Positions 33,788 to 46,259 of a stretch of 64,000 nucleotides of DNA are shown here, in pieces; the stretch's first letter is position 1; every line of letters begins with the position of its first letter. The notes under the pieces are model-generated. The model did not search any database and had not been told where the DNA came from. It saw nothing but the letters and a program-made list of their open reading frames with translations. This DNA is from Ailurus styani (Eukaryota > Chordata > Mammalia > Carnivora > Ailuridae). A program made the position numbers and the translations under genes. The DNA is taken from the NCBI GenBank assembly GCA_002007465.1, contig LNAC01001840.1, positions 1-64,000 on the forward strand, read 5' to 3'.

Positions 33788-34989
33788 GTCATAATCCACA
33801 GGGCCATAATTTTGATGGTGAAAATCCATTTTAATTTATTGTAAATTAATTTTATTCCTATTAAAATTAGGACATTTTCTTAATTTTTAAGACATTGTGT
33901 GTTTATTTGGGTTATATTATCTATGAATTTTATACCTGGTGCTGCTTAGAAAGTTTTAAAGTTGTAGCTCCCTACACGTATTCTTTTGTCATTAATAGGG
34001 CACCCATTTGCCAAAGATCAGGCCCTGTGATCTGGTGAGAGAACTTAATTCAATACTGTGTTATAGAAGTTCTAAATACTGGGATTTCTAGAAAACTTTT
34101 AAAACTTTTAACTTTTAATCACAAACTCTGAAGATATCTGGACTTCTATACTATTTCAATCCCAATAGATCTTATTTATTAAATATGTTTTTTTTAGATA
34201 AAGAAGTATCTCTATCCCACAAAAATATTTAGCCCAACTATTCATCTTTTTAGCTTAGCTGTCCTCAGACTTCAGTGTGCATTGCATCTTGTAGAAAATG
34301 CAGATTCATGGGTCCCATCATCATACATTTGCATTTTGAAGAAAGTTCATACTTCTGATATAGGTCATTCTTGAGTCACAAATTTCAGAACACTGCTTGA
34401 GACTATGTGATTCATACAGAAGTTGAAGAGAAAAACAAACCAGATCTTGATCTCTCACCTGTCAAAATACTTTCCTACACGCCCCACAAGTAAAATAGAC
34501 CCTGTTGTTCCTGTGGGTAGAATCAACCAGTTTTTTAAAAGCTAGTATTTCTGATTATTTTCCCCTGGCTGAAAGGGAATTATCCTAATTTCAGAGAATA
34601 TAAATCTCATGACTGTAGTTGCATTACAATGAAAAATACAGCATCTTTAAGCTAAATGATGTACTTCATTAGGTCACTTAAGTTCAAGGCTATCATACGC
34701 ATCTTAGTTTATGAAATTGGTTAAGAGGAAAACAAATAAAATGAAATTTGATTGATATTTATTTGAATCCATTAGAAGCTATTCTGAACCTACTACTTTA
34801 AAGGAAATTCAGTCAATTTCAGGCTACTGAATCCCAGACTTAGGTTTGGCAAAGGAGACACCAATGTTCATGTGGCACTTCAGCTGCTACCTTTTGCAAA
34901 AAATTCTATCTAAACAGTTTAGAAAATCTAACATTAGAAGGGCTGAAAATTAATTAGTTGAAGCTAGTACAAAGGTTGGTTACTGAGTG
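33788..34989. other. Mostly unique sequence; possible conserved block
   Basis: At 34265-34410 'cctcagacttcagtgtgca' and 'aaatgcagattcatgggtc' resemble MER5-type sequence. From about 34540 to 34985 no repeat is visible and the AT-rich sequence keeps a mix of short complex motifs. Confidence 0.4.
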
Positions 34990-35035
34990 CATTAGACCGG
35001 GATCTTCAGAGAAACAGAAACACTCTTTTTCTCAT

Positions 35036-35066
<31 letters not shown>

Positions 35067-35425
35067 TTTTTAAGGAATTATTTCACATGATTATAGGAGC
35101 TGGCAAGTATAAATGACAGGCTGGCAGATGGAAAATTCCAGCAGGAGTTGCTATTTCAATCTTTACTCCAAGGGCAGTCTACAGGCAGAATTCTTTCTTT
35201 TCCAGGGGACCTCAGTCTTGTCTTTAAGTCCTTCAACTGATTGGATGAAACCCATGTACATTGTGGAGGGTAATCTGCTTTACACAAAGTCTACTGATTT
35301 AAATATTTACAAATCTAAAAAAAACCAAAAAACAAAAAAACCTTCCCAGCAACATTTAGACTGGTGCTTACTAAACAACCAGGTGCCAGAGTCTAGCCAA
35401 CTTGACACATACAATTAGCCACCAC
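34990..35425 (+). mobile_element. ERVL-type solitary LTR (MLT2-like)
   Basis: 'gatcttcagagaaacagaa' at the start, 'ttcaactgattggatgaaa', and 'gccaacttgacacatacaa' plus 'ttagccaccaca' at the end match a well-known LTR. It holds an (AG)14 run and an A-rich insert near 35318-35340. No internal viral region is present. Confidence 0.7.
35036..35063 (+). repeat. (AG)14 microsatellite
   Basis: Uninterrupted dinucleotide run inside the LTR. Confidence 0.97.
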
Positions 35426-35908
35426 AGTAAGCTAAATAATGAAGAACCAAAATGGATCATAATGGAGAGCTTAAACTTGAAATAATGATGTCATCTTTGA
35501 AAACTATGCCATAGCATTACCTAACCTAAGTGTTTTTTTTTTTCCCTTCTATACCACCATAATGTTGGTACTGCCTGTTTTAGGGGGAAATCTTGCCCAC
35601 TTTCCATGCCAAAAATTAATGATAGGTTGTATTTATAAAATGATGGAGAAAGGTTTAAAACTCTAGGAGGTTTAAAGTCAGAGAGAAGGATTTTTCTACA
35701 TTCCTCCTTACTCTCAACCTCCATTTTAATAGAAGTGGATAGATTTTTTTCTAATGGTCCAACTCAGTGAACACAAGATGGACAACTCTTCCTCCCCTCC
35801 AGTGAAAAGACCCCTGGCCTTGTTTGTGCCATTGATAACTGACCATCATGCCACCCAATTACAAGCTTTCTTTTTTCTTATCTCCTTGTAATATATGATT
35901 GTAATTTA
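35426..35908. other. Unique sequence
   Basis: Nothing recognised. Confidence 0.4.
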
Positions 35909-36105
35909 GGGGCACCTGGCTGGCTCAATCTGTTAAGAGCCTGCCTTTGGCTCAGGTCAAGATCCCAGGTTTCTGGGATTGAGCCCCGCATTGGTTTCTC
36001 TACTCAGTGGGGACTGCTTCTCCCTCTCTGCTGCTCCCCCTGCTTGTACTCTCTCTCTCTCTCTTGTTCTCTCTCTGTCAAATAAATAAATAAAATCTTT
36101 AAAAA
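35909..36105 (+). mobile_element. Can-SINE
   Basis: 'ggggcacctggctggctca', 'ttggctcaggtcaagatcc', CT-rich stretch with (CT)n, and 'aaataaataaataaaatct'. Older type with a head unlike the mustelid-specific copies. Confidence 0.93.
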
Positions 36106-37169
36106 ATAGATGATAACTTAGTTCTTATCACCCTCATCTTATAGTGATAAAACCAAATTTTTCACCATTAATTTAGCTGCTGCTTTCTGTATCCTGTAGC
36201 TTTATGATTCTAACTCTGAACCAAAACACAACTTTTGTACCTACAGAGATAGGAAAGGAAATATGTGATTTATTCAAAATAAATAAGCAAATAACTCCAC
36301 ATTGGCCTTTCTACCTGGATTGGAGGGATCCCCATGTACAAATCTCTTCTTTGAGGAAGACCTTAGCCAATACTAAATTCCAGCTTTCTATTGATCCATC
36401 CCCAGAATGTTTGGGTGTCCTGAAATTCCCTTTTAGTTGTCAGTCCAACGCCACCCATTTAGCTGTGGCCTTTGAGTGACAGCCCAGAAAGGCAGGCAGG
36501 CTTCTATTTGGTCAAGGCTGATGCTTCTCCCATTTCTCCTTTGCTCTCTTCTTTTAAAGAATGCCAGGCACATTTGAGTTGGGTTCCTTGAAGCTAAAGG
36601 CCAATATTTCACCCCTTATTCCAAAAGGACCCTCCTTACTCAGGCTCTGTGACACTAGCTTCTTGCCTATTTGTCTCTGCCCCCTCCCCTGTGCCTCAGG
36701 AAGGCCTGCTGTTTGTTTTCTCACCTCTACCTGCCAATCAGCAGCATGAGGAGGGATGTCTGATGAGGTCCCTGCTGACACCATTTTGCTGCCAGTCACA
36801 AATAAACACATTCCTTCTTAAGGAAACAACCTGCAGCTTTGCTTTCACAATCCCAGCTTGTAGAAAGAAATCCAAGGATAATAGTGTTAGATTTGTGTCA
36901 AAGGCATTATTTATGTTCATTCAACATGGTGTGAAAACACAATGGTTTTTACACATGCTAGGGCATTTTGCTATTCCACTTGCCACTTCATTGCTATTGT
37001 GTTAAGTGTTAACCCAACACTTAAATAGTAATTGATTATTAAAAATAAATGTTTATTTTCTAATTCATGGAAAGATACAAACTTAGGTTTTGCATATTTA
37101 TTAGGCTCTGTATGTGCTTTTTCAGAAAATGGGCTGGTAGATAATGAACCTACTAAATTGATTGATTGA
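36106..37169. other. Unique sequence, 1.1 kb
   Basis: Somewhat GC-richer between 36480 and 36800, with overlapping short frames; no recognised domain. Confidence 0.4.
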
Positions 37170-37350
37170 TTGACTGATTTATGAGGAGGGGGTTGGGGAG
37201 GGACAGAGGGAGAGGGAGAGAGAGAATCTCAAGCAGGCTCTATGCCCAGCATGGAGCCGAACATGGGGCTTGATCCCACAACTCTGAGATCATGACCTGA
37301 GTCAAAATCAAGAGTTGGATGCTTAACTGACTGAGCCATCTAGGTGCCCC
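37170..37350 (-). mobile_element. Older Can-SINE
   Basis: 'tgattgattgactgattta' replaces the usual tail; then 'gggagggacagagggagag', 'gagatcatgacctgagtca' and head 'gagccatctaggtgcccc'. An old subfamily copy. Confidence 0.87.
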
Positions 37351-37514
37351 TAAAAACTAATTTATTAAACCATATTAAAACTCACTGTACTGAGGAATGG
37401 CATCCATGTTAAAGATTACTTTTCTAAGAGAGTAGAAGATTCACATATGCCTGAGAATGTGGAATGAGGAACCACATTGCTTTTTTTCATTCAATATCAA
37501 TCACTGAATTAAAT

Positions 37515-37870
37515 TTTCTCTTTATTCCATATATGTTTATTGAGGGCTACCTAATTGCCTGGCACTGCAGTAGGCTTTAAAAATAGTTGGAAGCAAGCAT
37601 GCAAGGTTGTACTTACCATAGAACTTCAATTACCATTTGTGGGGTGGGTGGAGGTGAGAAATATTGAACAAATGTACCCTCCGAAAAGTATATATACACG
37701 AAGTCTTGCAAATAATGATAAAGAAGACTATAAAGGAGAGGATCAAGCTTGTATGAGAGAAAATGAAGAGCTCATTGTCATTGTGAGTATATCAGACCTT
37801 GGAATAATAGAGGTACCATTCAAGATGAATACACCAGATTTTCAGTCCAACTGGGGAAACAACAGATGAA
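37515..37870. repeat. L2/MIR-class ancient repeat
   Basis: 'tgtttattgagggctacct' and 'tggcactgcagtaggcttt' open a common ancient repeat; the downstream decay is extensive. A 104-codon frame (37555-37869) lies inside and is not evidence of a gene. Confidence 0.5.
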
Positions 37871-38439
37871 CTAATGGGTAAAAATCCAGTTTGGTAGATT
37901 CTGTGCTAAACCTCATGAATGAAGTCTTCTTGGGGCCCTAGGAAGCCTCAGTCTTTTTTTGGAAGACTCAGAGAAGTTTCTTGAAGGAGGTAGCATATCA
38001 CCTTGAAAGAACTCAGTTGTTTCATTAATGACCACAATATGCTAAGCACTTTTCTTGGGGTATAAATGACTTCTTTACATAAGCTGTGAAAGGGCATAAA
38101 GAGCACATGGGTCTCAGATGAGGAGAAAGAACTGGAGGAAAGAATTAAAGAGTGTGTGTATATGGAAGTGAAGGCTTCTTGTTTCACTGCTTGTGCTAGA
38201 GTTTGTGCAGTTGAACATTTCTTTGACTTTACAGGAGAAGGCCAATTATGTCAGAAAAGAGTCATTTACCTAAGGTATAAATCAAGGGGAAAAAATCCCT
38301 TTCTCCACAGCCACTGTTAGTGCACTTGGGGCCTTCTGATCTACACACTGCAGCTCTGTCTTTGTACCTGCTATTCATTCTTCTTCATAATGCAGACTCC
38401 TGTCTTTTCTCTACTTCACATTGGTAATTTCTAGCTGAT
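37871..38439. other. Unique sequence
   Basis: Nothing recognised. Confidence 0.4.
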
Positions 38440-38765
38440 CTTTGGGAATGTCCTTAATCCCTTCCTTAGAGCAGTCCTTCCTGATTCTTCAAGATAGAGT
38501 TAACTTCTCCCTCAAATAAGGGCTCCTACAATTTTTTCTATTTAATTCCTTGTCATATTTTTTTTTGCCACATTATGTTATGTATGTTTGTTTATTTATT
38601 TGTCTCCACCAGTACACTTGATGAGATCTCTTACAGGAATGTGTTAACTGACTCTTACACTTTCATTATCTATTTCAGAGTCTAGGACCCAGTAGATGCT
38701 TATTAAATATTTGGGGAATTAAAGGATGAATGAATGAATAAATGACTGAATGATCAGTAGACTGG
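38440..38765 (+). repeat. L2 LINE 3' end
   Basis: 'agcagtccttcctgattct', 'gtctccaccagtacacttg', 'gtagatgcttattaaatat' and the terminal (GAAT)n 'gaatgaatgaataaatgac' are L2 in order. Confidence 0.8.
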
Positions 38766-38889
38766 TGGCCTTCTGAGAACACTCACAATATCTAGCCTAA
38801 CCAGTCTCTCAAAGATGACAGTAGTTTCAAGGTAGATTCTTCAATAGAATGGCATCAGGATCACCCTAACCCAGTCTACTGGAGGTGCA

Positions 38890-39400
38890 TTAGTTGCACT
38901 GATGTGTAATATATAACTCCATAACTTAGTGGGCTAAAACAACAATGACAATTCAGTATGTTGCAGTTTCTGTGAGTCAGGATTTTATGAGTCTCTCAGT
39001 TAGCAAGTTCTACCTCAGGTTTCTCATGAACTTGATATCAGATACTGATGGGGTTGCTGTCATCTGAAGGTTTGACTGTGGCTGGAGGATACATTTCCCA
39101 GGTGGCTCACTCAGGTTGTTGGTAAGTTGGTTCCTCTTCATTTGGGCTTCTTCCTGGAGCTTCTTGAATATCCTAACCACATGGAAGCTGACTTCCTCAG
39201 AGTAAGCAATCCAAGAGATCAAAGTGTAAGCTGCAATGCCTTGTATAACCTAGCCTGGAAAGTCACACATTTTTGCCATATTCCATTGGGTAAATAAGCT
39301 AGCTGTGATTCAGTGTGGGAAGAAACAACAAAAAGGAGAGAATACAAGGAGGTGAGGGTCAATGGGGCCACACTGGAGGCCTGCTATCACACCTGGCTAT
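38890..39400 (-). mobile_element. Old LTR/MaLR-like element, antisense
   Basis: 'ataacttagtgggctaaaa', 'gtttctgtgagtcaggatt', 'cacatggaagctgacttcc' and 'ccatattccattgggtaaa' follow a frequent old mammalian LTR. A fragment of the same family is at 47344-47600. Confidence 0.65.
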
Positions 39401-41729
39401 ATGAATCTTCTTAGTATTCTTTGGGAAAGGAATCAGAGTCTTCTTTACTAGGCCTTACCTAAGAGGAGTATTTGGGAGGGTCATGAAGAGAAGGTTAAAC
39501 CCATGAGAGAGTACACATGAACCACATATGAATTGTTGACAGGCAAAGAGTCCTTGACTTATCTTCAACCTTTCACCTATGGTCCCTCATGCCGTTTGGT
39601 AACATAAATAAATTTCCACAATATCCCTCTTCTGTGGGTGTTATTTTCCTTATTAGAGATGATAAGTTGGGTCAAAACACAGTCAGGAGAATTGCCCAGG
39701 GGTACATCATATGTCACTGGCAGAATGGCGATTACAACTCAAGGTATCTAAATTCCATACTTGTGTTTAGACTGGAACACCTCCGGTACATAATGAGTTG
39801 TGGCATATGCTAACTTCTCTGAATTTCCTTTAACTCTACCTAACCCCTGCTGAATTCATCCCCTTACCACCACTACACACACCACCACCCCCAATCCATA
39901 CACATATTTTTAAACGTAGCATACACACATACTTAGCAGACACACACACATATCTTACTCTTTCCCCATGTCTTCTGAAAACCCAAACATGACAGCCTCT
40001 TTCTTGTGCCAATAGGGGGCCCCTAAGGGGTACTTTCAGAGTAAGAGCTGAGGCTCCCATGTTCAAAATGAGAAAGCTATAATTTTCATATTGTATCTCC
40101 TTGCCAATTGTAAATCAGTCATTTTAAGGATGCTTCCCATTCTTGTTTCCCTTCAGGCAGCTCTTATTCCTCTCTGGAAGAAGAAAAGATTTGCTTTATA
40201 GCTAACTGCAGGACTGAAATGACATATAAAATAGCAACAGCAGGGAACAAATGTGTCCCTAAAGTGGCAATATGGTGCCTTTTTGTGTGTTTTAAAGCTT
40301 TGGAGTGAGAGGCAATTTTTCTTTTCAGGCTTCTATTTGAATAGGTGTTGAAAATTTAGAAAACAATAATAGGTGTGTTCAGTAATGGGGCCTGACCTGA
40401 GTTGTTCTGTACTATCAATGGTGAGGATATATATATTTTTAATATATTCTAGTATTACTCTGGCCAGCTGCTCTGGTGATATTTGCAGGGAAAAGCTATC
40501 AAGCTAATAACAAAGATTGTTCCATTATTAGGTTGGAGTTTTTGTTTATTATGTAATACTTTTCCCACCAAAATCATTGGTGTTCTGTATCATTAATTGA
40601 AAAGCCACAGAATAAAACCCTATTTTATTCCCTCCTTCATCTTTCCTTTTCCTTTCTTTCAGTGTAAGAAATAGCCATCATGACTGCCCAGCCTGTTTTC
40701 CTTTTCTTTTTCTTTTTGTCAAATAGGACAATTCAAACATTTCTTTTGAAACAAAGAGCCCAAAAGCCAAAGTAATGCCTATATTTCTCCAAACTCCCTG
40801 TAGTACCAATAAATCCAAAGGGCTGACAGCACAGGGAAAGTTCTACGCTGAGAAAAAGAGCAAATTGGATCAACAGTGTTGTTCATTATCCTCCATATTA
40901 GAAAACAATGCTGCTGAAGGTTATTTCCTGGAGGGAAGACCCCTGTGTGACCTGCCCTCCTCACATATTGCCTGTGCAGGGTCTCCTTCACAGCTGAGAC
41001 TTGCAACCATCATTTCAAACAAAGGAAGAACTGCCTGTTCTTTTTTTCTTTCTCTCTGTGCTCCCTCTTCTCCCCTTGTTTCACATTGCTAAACCAGGGT
41101 CTTCATCTGTCCCTTTCAACATTCATCACATGTAATATGATGGAACGACTTACTCCCCGAAGGTCACCATTCTGCAGTAATCATTGGAAGAAGAGGGATG
41201 GCCCCACACTGAACAAAGCTCTTTCCCCACATGTGAGGTGGGAGAATTTCCCACAATGCCCAGAAGCATGGTCATTGTCTTGACTCCCATCTGATTCTTC
41301 ATTTGCCACTGACAATCTGGGCAACCTTGGGCTTCTTTACCTCATGTTCTCATCTGGAAGCTGGTTTACCAGTTCCTTTCCATCTCTAACAGCTTTTCTA
41401 ACTCTAGGATGTCAAGCCAATGGCTGGCATTTCCAGACTCTGGGCTTGAAGAGCGGAGCCTCCCGGGATTGGTGATAACCTGTGTGCACAGTGGGGGTGG
41501 GATTGGAAAAGAGGCAAAGCTTTAGGACTGGCCTGTGTTGTGGCATAATCATGCACTTTCCTGTTACAGATTCTAACCCATATGAGAAATAGATGCAGGA
41601 GCCAGGAATCAAAATGTCAACCTAAGAATTGGCAACATTGGATTGGAAAATGTGGCTTGAGCTGAGGCTCAGCTGGGCTCCTACTTCCTCCCTTCCTGAT
41701 TGCCAACACCCAGTTAATAATCTCATGCT
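39401..41729. other. Largely unique sequence, 2.3 kb
   Basis: A degenerate CA-rich stretch lies at 39865-39952. The repeat-free 40320-40860 block is a candidate conserved non-coding region. Frames up to 105 codons (40775-41092) have no known motif. Confidence 0.45.
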
Positions 41730-41905
41730 TAGCCCTTAATATGTGTTCTAAGCCCTTGATATAGATTAGAAACTCACTTAATTCTCCCAGTAAGTCTCTG
41801 AGGTAGATGCTATTATGATCCCTACTTTATAGATGAGAACATGGAACCATAGGTAGGTTGAGTAGGGTACACCAGGTCTCACAGCTCTTACATGGCAGAA
41901 TCAAC
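41730..41905 (-). repeat. MIR SINE
   Basis: 'ctctgaggtagatgctatt', 'ccctactttatagatgaga' and 'cacagctcttacatggcag' are antisense MIR. Confidence 0.8.
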
Positions 41906-42604
41906 ACAGCCTGTGCAACCATTACTCAGGTCTCAAGCAAGCAAAGCTGCTGGAGAGAACAAGCTTCAAATCCAAATTAATTGGTCAAAGAGAGGCAAGT
42001 GTGTGAGGGTCTGGATGGGGGGGGGGCTATGTGGGTGCCCTGAAGACCTTTCCCTAATCTCACCAAATAGATAAGTCACTCTTCCTCTCTTGGGAGAAAT
42101 GAGTGAGCCAGAGGAGATATTCTTCCACGAGGACAGATGTTTTTATTTTATATGCTAAGGCAGGAATACAGAAAGCAAGGGAGGAAATAGTTTACTGTTC
42201 AGGGGCAGCATCACCTCAGAATGGTAAGAAAAGCCAGTGCTAACTTTCCACACTAGAAGCCAAGAGGCAACCATCTGATTGCCTTTGGGGGAAGTCCAGC
42301 CTCAGGATGGTGGCAAGAAGGCTACTTGATCTCAGGGGCCCAGAACAAAATGAAAATGCAGGGGCCCTTGCTTAAAGTTAGTAAGAATTTCAAGGTGGTG
42401 ACAACAGAGCATTAAGCTAAGCAAAGGGTGGTTCTAAGCATGGGATGTTATGTGGCTGCAAAGGAGACTTAAGACTTGCTTAAGAAGCCTGTCCTTGCAT
42501 TCAGCCTAGAACTCTGGGATCTAGGAAACGCTGAATGTGGAGATTTCTCCTGCAGCAGAAGACAGAAAGATCATTACACCACTTTGATTAATGACAAGCC
42601 ATAG
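41906..42604. other. Mostly unique; one ancient repeat trace
   Basis: A G10 run lies at 42017-42026. Around 42325-42450 'cccagaacaaaatgaaaat' and 'gacaacagagcattaagct' recall an unclassified ancient repeat. Confidence 0.4.
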
Positions 42605-42775
42605 CCGCCCTTACCACTGCTCAGTAGAATCACCTGAGGAGCTCTTAAAAAAATTCTGATGCCATATGGACCTCATCTAACACCAACTGAACCGGAATTT
42701 CTGGGCGTACGATCTTTTAAAGGTTCCTCATAAGGGTCCAATGTGTAGCAGTGTGAGAAACAGTGGTTTGTTTCA
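42605..42775 (+). repeat. MER5-like DNA transposon fragment
   Basis: 'agaatcacctgaggagctc', 'aaaaaattctgatgccata' and terminal 'gtgagaaacagtggtttg' follow hAT-Charlie MER5-type sequence. Confidence 0.55.
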
Positions 42776-43061
42776 TTTCTAACCAGCTCTGAGGTGCTCA
42801 GAAGACACATTGGTGTGATTCTAGAATTCTCTTTTTTGAGGTTCTCAAGTCTGAGGTGCTGCACCGGAAGTGCCTATGCCTGGGCCTGACAGGTTACAAA
42901 TGAGTGGAGAATGCTGAGAAAAAAGAAAACAGATCCTTGGCATTTGTCTCAGGAGGCAGCAAGGAGCAATGGAGACCATGGAAAACTCTAGAGCCCATTG
43001 TTGTCTTGACGTAAGTGTCCCTGAGTGGCCAGAACTTGTTATCCAACAAGAGAGGATGGAC

Positions 43062-43248
43062 TGGGGTGCCTGGGTGGCTCAGTCGGTTAAGTGGCTGCCT
43101 TTGGCTCGGGTCATGATCCCAGAGTCCTGGGATGGGGCCCCCATCAGACTCTGTGCTCAGCGGGGAGCCTGCTTCTCCCTCTGCCTGCCCCTCCCCTGGC
43201 TTGTGAGCTCTCTCTCTCTCTCTCTGACAAATAAAATTTAAAAAAAAA
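43062..43248 (+). mobile_element. Can-SINE with TSD
   Basis: 'ggggtgcctgggtggctca', 'ttggctcgggtcatgatcc', (CT)n and 'acaaataaaatttaaaaaa'. Flanks 'agaggatggac' (43051-43061) and 'agaggaaatggac' (43249-43261) are a diverged duplication. Confidence 0.93.
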
Positions 43249-43424
43249 AGAGGAAATGGACATCCAGATTGTTACACAAAGTATCTCAATTTTCACTGAC
43301 AAATTCAAATAAAAAACTGAACAAGAGTAACAAAAAAATCTAGAGTCCTCTGATTCGGGCCCTACACAACAGTGGACAAGGCGCACAGACTGTCAGCAGC
43401 TGAATTAAACAGCCACCAGAGTGA

Positions 43425-43530
43425 TAGGCATTTGAGCTAGAAAACACTTCCATTTCATGGATGAGGAAACAGGAGCTCAGATAAGGGGAGGGAACCCAAG
43501 CAGACATACCTTGAGCTTAGGGCAGGGTCA
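43425..43530 (-). repeat. MIR-like fragment
   Basis: 'ttccatttcatggatgagg' and 'aaacaggagctcagataag' resemble antisense MIR core. Confidence 0.55.
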
Positions 43531-43769
43531 TGTGTGAAACACGGGGTTCCTGATCTGACTCCTCTCTTCTTTCTCCCACACCGTGTCTTATTTGGAGAAG
43601 AAATAGAGACAGAAGCCAAATTCAGTGCTTCCCCACGGAGCACTTGAACTTACAGGATTAACTGGAAGCTTGTCACACGTTAGATTTATTGTTCTCTTGA
43701 TCATTTAAATTACGGGACATGGTTTGAATTTATGCAGATCTATTTTTTGCTACTTTATTTACAGTTAAC

Positions 43770-43828
43770 TGATGCCCATCTCATGGCAGATACTCAGTAA
43801 AAATTTGTTGAATGAAGGAGTGAATATT
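43770..43828 (+). repeat. L2 LINE 3' terminus
   Basis: 'ggcagatactcagtaaaaa' followed by 'tttgttgaatgaaggagtg'. Confidence 0.7.
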
Positions 43829-45394
43829 TAAATTAGCGAATTTCGCAAAAGTATAGGCTCTCTGGATCTGTGTGGCCCTTATTTTTTTTTTTAACCCAGA
43901 CAATCCTGAATAAGCATAATTACATTAGTAGGTTATATCTTAAGCTGCCTGGTTGAATTCACTAAGGACATAAATCAGTGCTGTTCTTCCTGAATGGAAA
44001 GGAACCACTCTTTGCAGAAATAGAAATATTGCTCTAATTTAAAAGTAGTTAATAAACTCTAATTTCTTTTTTCCTTCAAAAGTTTTCATGTGCCAAACTG
44101 CATAGCAACAGAAAGGCTGCCTGGTTGAGATTGGGTATCCAGACTCCCAGACTTCTCTCTGACCCTCAAAACCTGGGTAGTTCCTACAAACTATCAAATA
44201 TGTACTACCCTGACTTCTTGTTTGACTCAGTGCTCATTGGCTTCACATGTTCAGGGCTTCTGAATTGGCATGCTAAAAATAAATCAGATTTCAAAGCTAA
44301 TTTGGATCAAGTGAGTGAGGCCACAGTTTTCTCTAACATCTTATTTACTTGCACGGGGAGGTAATAATAAACTTTGCAGAGTGATTGACTGTTTTCGGAA
44401 ACATTTTGCATATCAGGTGGGATTTGAACTTCATGACAGCTTTTGTGAGATCAGGACACAGCATGTGGTAGTATTCCAGTTTCTCAGGGGACTTGGGGCT
44501 CCATGGATTCTTGACTGACTGAGAGTCACAATGCTGAAAAGAAGCGGTATTGATTCCCGAGGTCCAGGCTGTGTAATTCAAAGAGATTGACTTTAAACAC
44601 TGGGTCGTGAAAGAGAAAGAATGTGTATGCACCTTGTACCCAGACCAGCTTATGGACCCCAGGAAGGAATTATCCAAGTAAGACAGGGACAGAGAGGTGG
44701 CAGGTACTTGAGAAGGACGGTTTGTGTTTGGAGGAAGGGGTTTGCCTACTGAGGTCTTTCTCCCTCCTGGCTCTGTGATTCTCTGCAGGGACTGACAACA
44801 AAAGGGAAACGTGACAGCCAGGAGAGCTGGCTTGCGGGAGGTCTTGGGGAACCAAGGGGGACTTAGGCAAATCCAGGCTGCCCAGTTCATGGCTGATCCA
44901 AAAGGAACTTCTGAAAGAGGAATATTAAAACAAACAAGTAATTTAAACATAACAAACTTTTAGTGACTTACCCTGACTTCCCTGGTCTGGTGAGCCACAG
45001 GGCTTCTTTGGATTATTTTGTTAGCTCAGGAATAGTCAAATATTGACCTCCCAAAATAGCAACTTCATAGTTTCCCCCTAATATTTTTAGCCTACAGTGA
45101 ATTTCATTATGGAGAACTAAAGTTGGTTTTAGTTGCTTTCTGTTTGAGCCCCTCGCTGGGAAAAAGTAGCAGTGGGATTTATATGTTTGAGGGGCACCAT
45201 AGGGCGGTGGCTCGGTGGGGCTGGTGAGGAGAGAGCAACGTTTATCCTGTAGGTAAGAGCCTGGGAAAGGAAGCCGTTTTCTTAGGAATTGAAAACTTGA
45301 CTGTATGCTTCATTCCCCTACCTGAGTGAATCAACACACAGTGTCTGCTGGAGACCTCTCTGGGAGGTCTTCACATCATTCACAGGAAAGAGAA
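43829..45394. other. Unique sequence with the longest non-repeat open frame
   Basis: No repeat recognised. A 201-codon minus-strand frame lies at 44345-44950. It reads MFKLLVCFNIPLSEVPFGSA at its start, is serine-rich, and shows no domain I know. A shorter frame overlaps it in another phase. No ATG context, splice or promoter evidence supports expression. Confidence 0.4.
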
Positions 45395-45600
45395 CTACAG
45401 TGTATGGAGCCCACGGGGTGCCAGATACGCCACGAAAAGCGCTCCGATCCTTATCTCATTGGTTCCTTCCAAAAACCCAGCAAGTGCTTATTATCCCCAT
45501 TTTATAGACAAAGCGGGCTCTGAGGGGTTTAGTAACTTGCCCAAGGTCACACAATTCAGAAGTAAAAGGAATCCAGATGCCCCACTCTTCACCATTACAC
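45395..45600 (-). repeat. MIR SINE
   Basis: 'tgcttattatccccatttt', 'agtaacttgcccaaggtca', 'aggaatccagatgcc' in antisense MIR order. Confidence 0.8.
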
Positions 45601-45608
45601 CATACGGG

Positions 45609-45673
45609 CACTCACTCAAACTCTAAATGAGCCCCTCACTCCACTCACTCACTCAAACACTAAATGAGCCCCT
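45609..45673. repeat. Two-copy 28 bp tandem duplication, period 37 bp
   Basis: 'cactcactcaaactctaaa' at 45609 and 'cactcactcaaacactaaa' at 45646, each followed by 'tgagcccct'; one mismatch between copies. Confidence 0.95.
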
Positions 45674-46259
45674 CCGTGGACCAAACACTGTATTAGGTGC
45701 TCGAATGGAGCTGTTGTATTGATTTCAACCGCTTGATGTTGCTTTTTATCCTGCCAGTCAGTTAGTAAATGTTCCTTAGATGGTGTATACATTCTGCTGT
45801 GTGCTTTTTCCGTAAGGCATTACACAGCAGGGAAACTTAGGCTTTTTAACCCAAACAGGGAGACAGTGGTCAGGAAGCAAGACTTGTAGAGAAATCGGGA
45901 CTATTAGAAAAGTTCAGAGCTTGCATTTCCTTGGAGTCACCTTGGGACTGCTACTTCTCCTGGGGTGGGGGGGCTTTGAAGAGATTCCTGACCACTCTCC
46001 CATCAGAGGGTGTTGAAGGGGTCAGATGGAGGGTGTGCATGTGCAAATCATTAAGGCCACAGGCCTAGACCTGAGGCCTTTTCCAGTGTTGGATGTGGAT
46101 TGGGAAATTAGCAGGGCTTTTTACTAATTGCACCATTTAATTCCCGGTGAAGTTCAATGTCAGTGTCATTTTTGGACTTACGAGTGTCATAAGGCTGTTT
46201 GCCTTTTGATGACAATGATAATGAGGCAACATTAGGTGCACACACATTCCATTGCGGAA
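45674..46259. other. Unique sequence
   Basis: Nothing recognised; G7 run at about 45965. Confidence 0.4.

Noticed and set aside
37555..37869. 104-codon frame with coding-like composition
   Set aside because: Falls in an ancient L2/MIR-class repeat.
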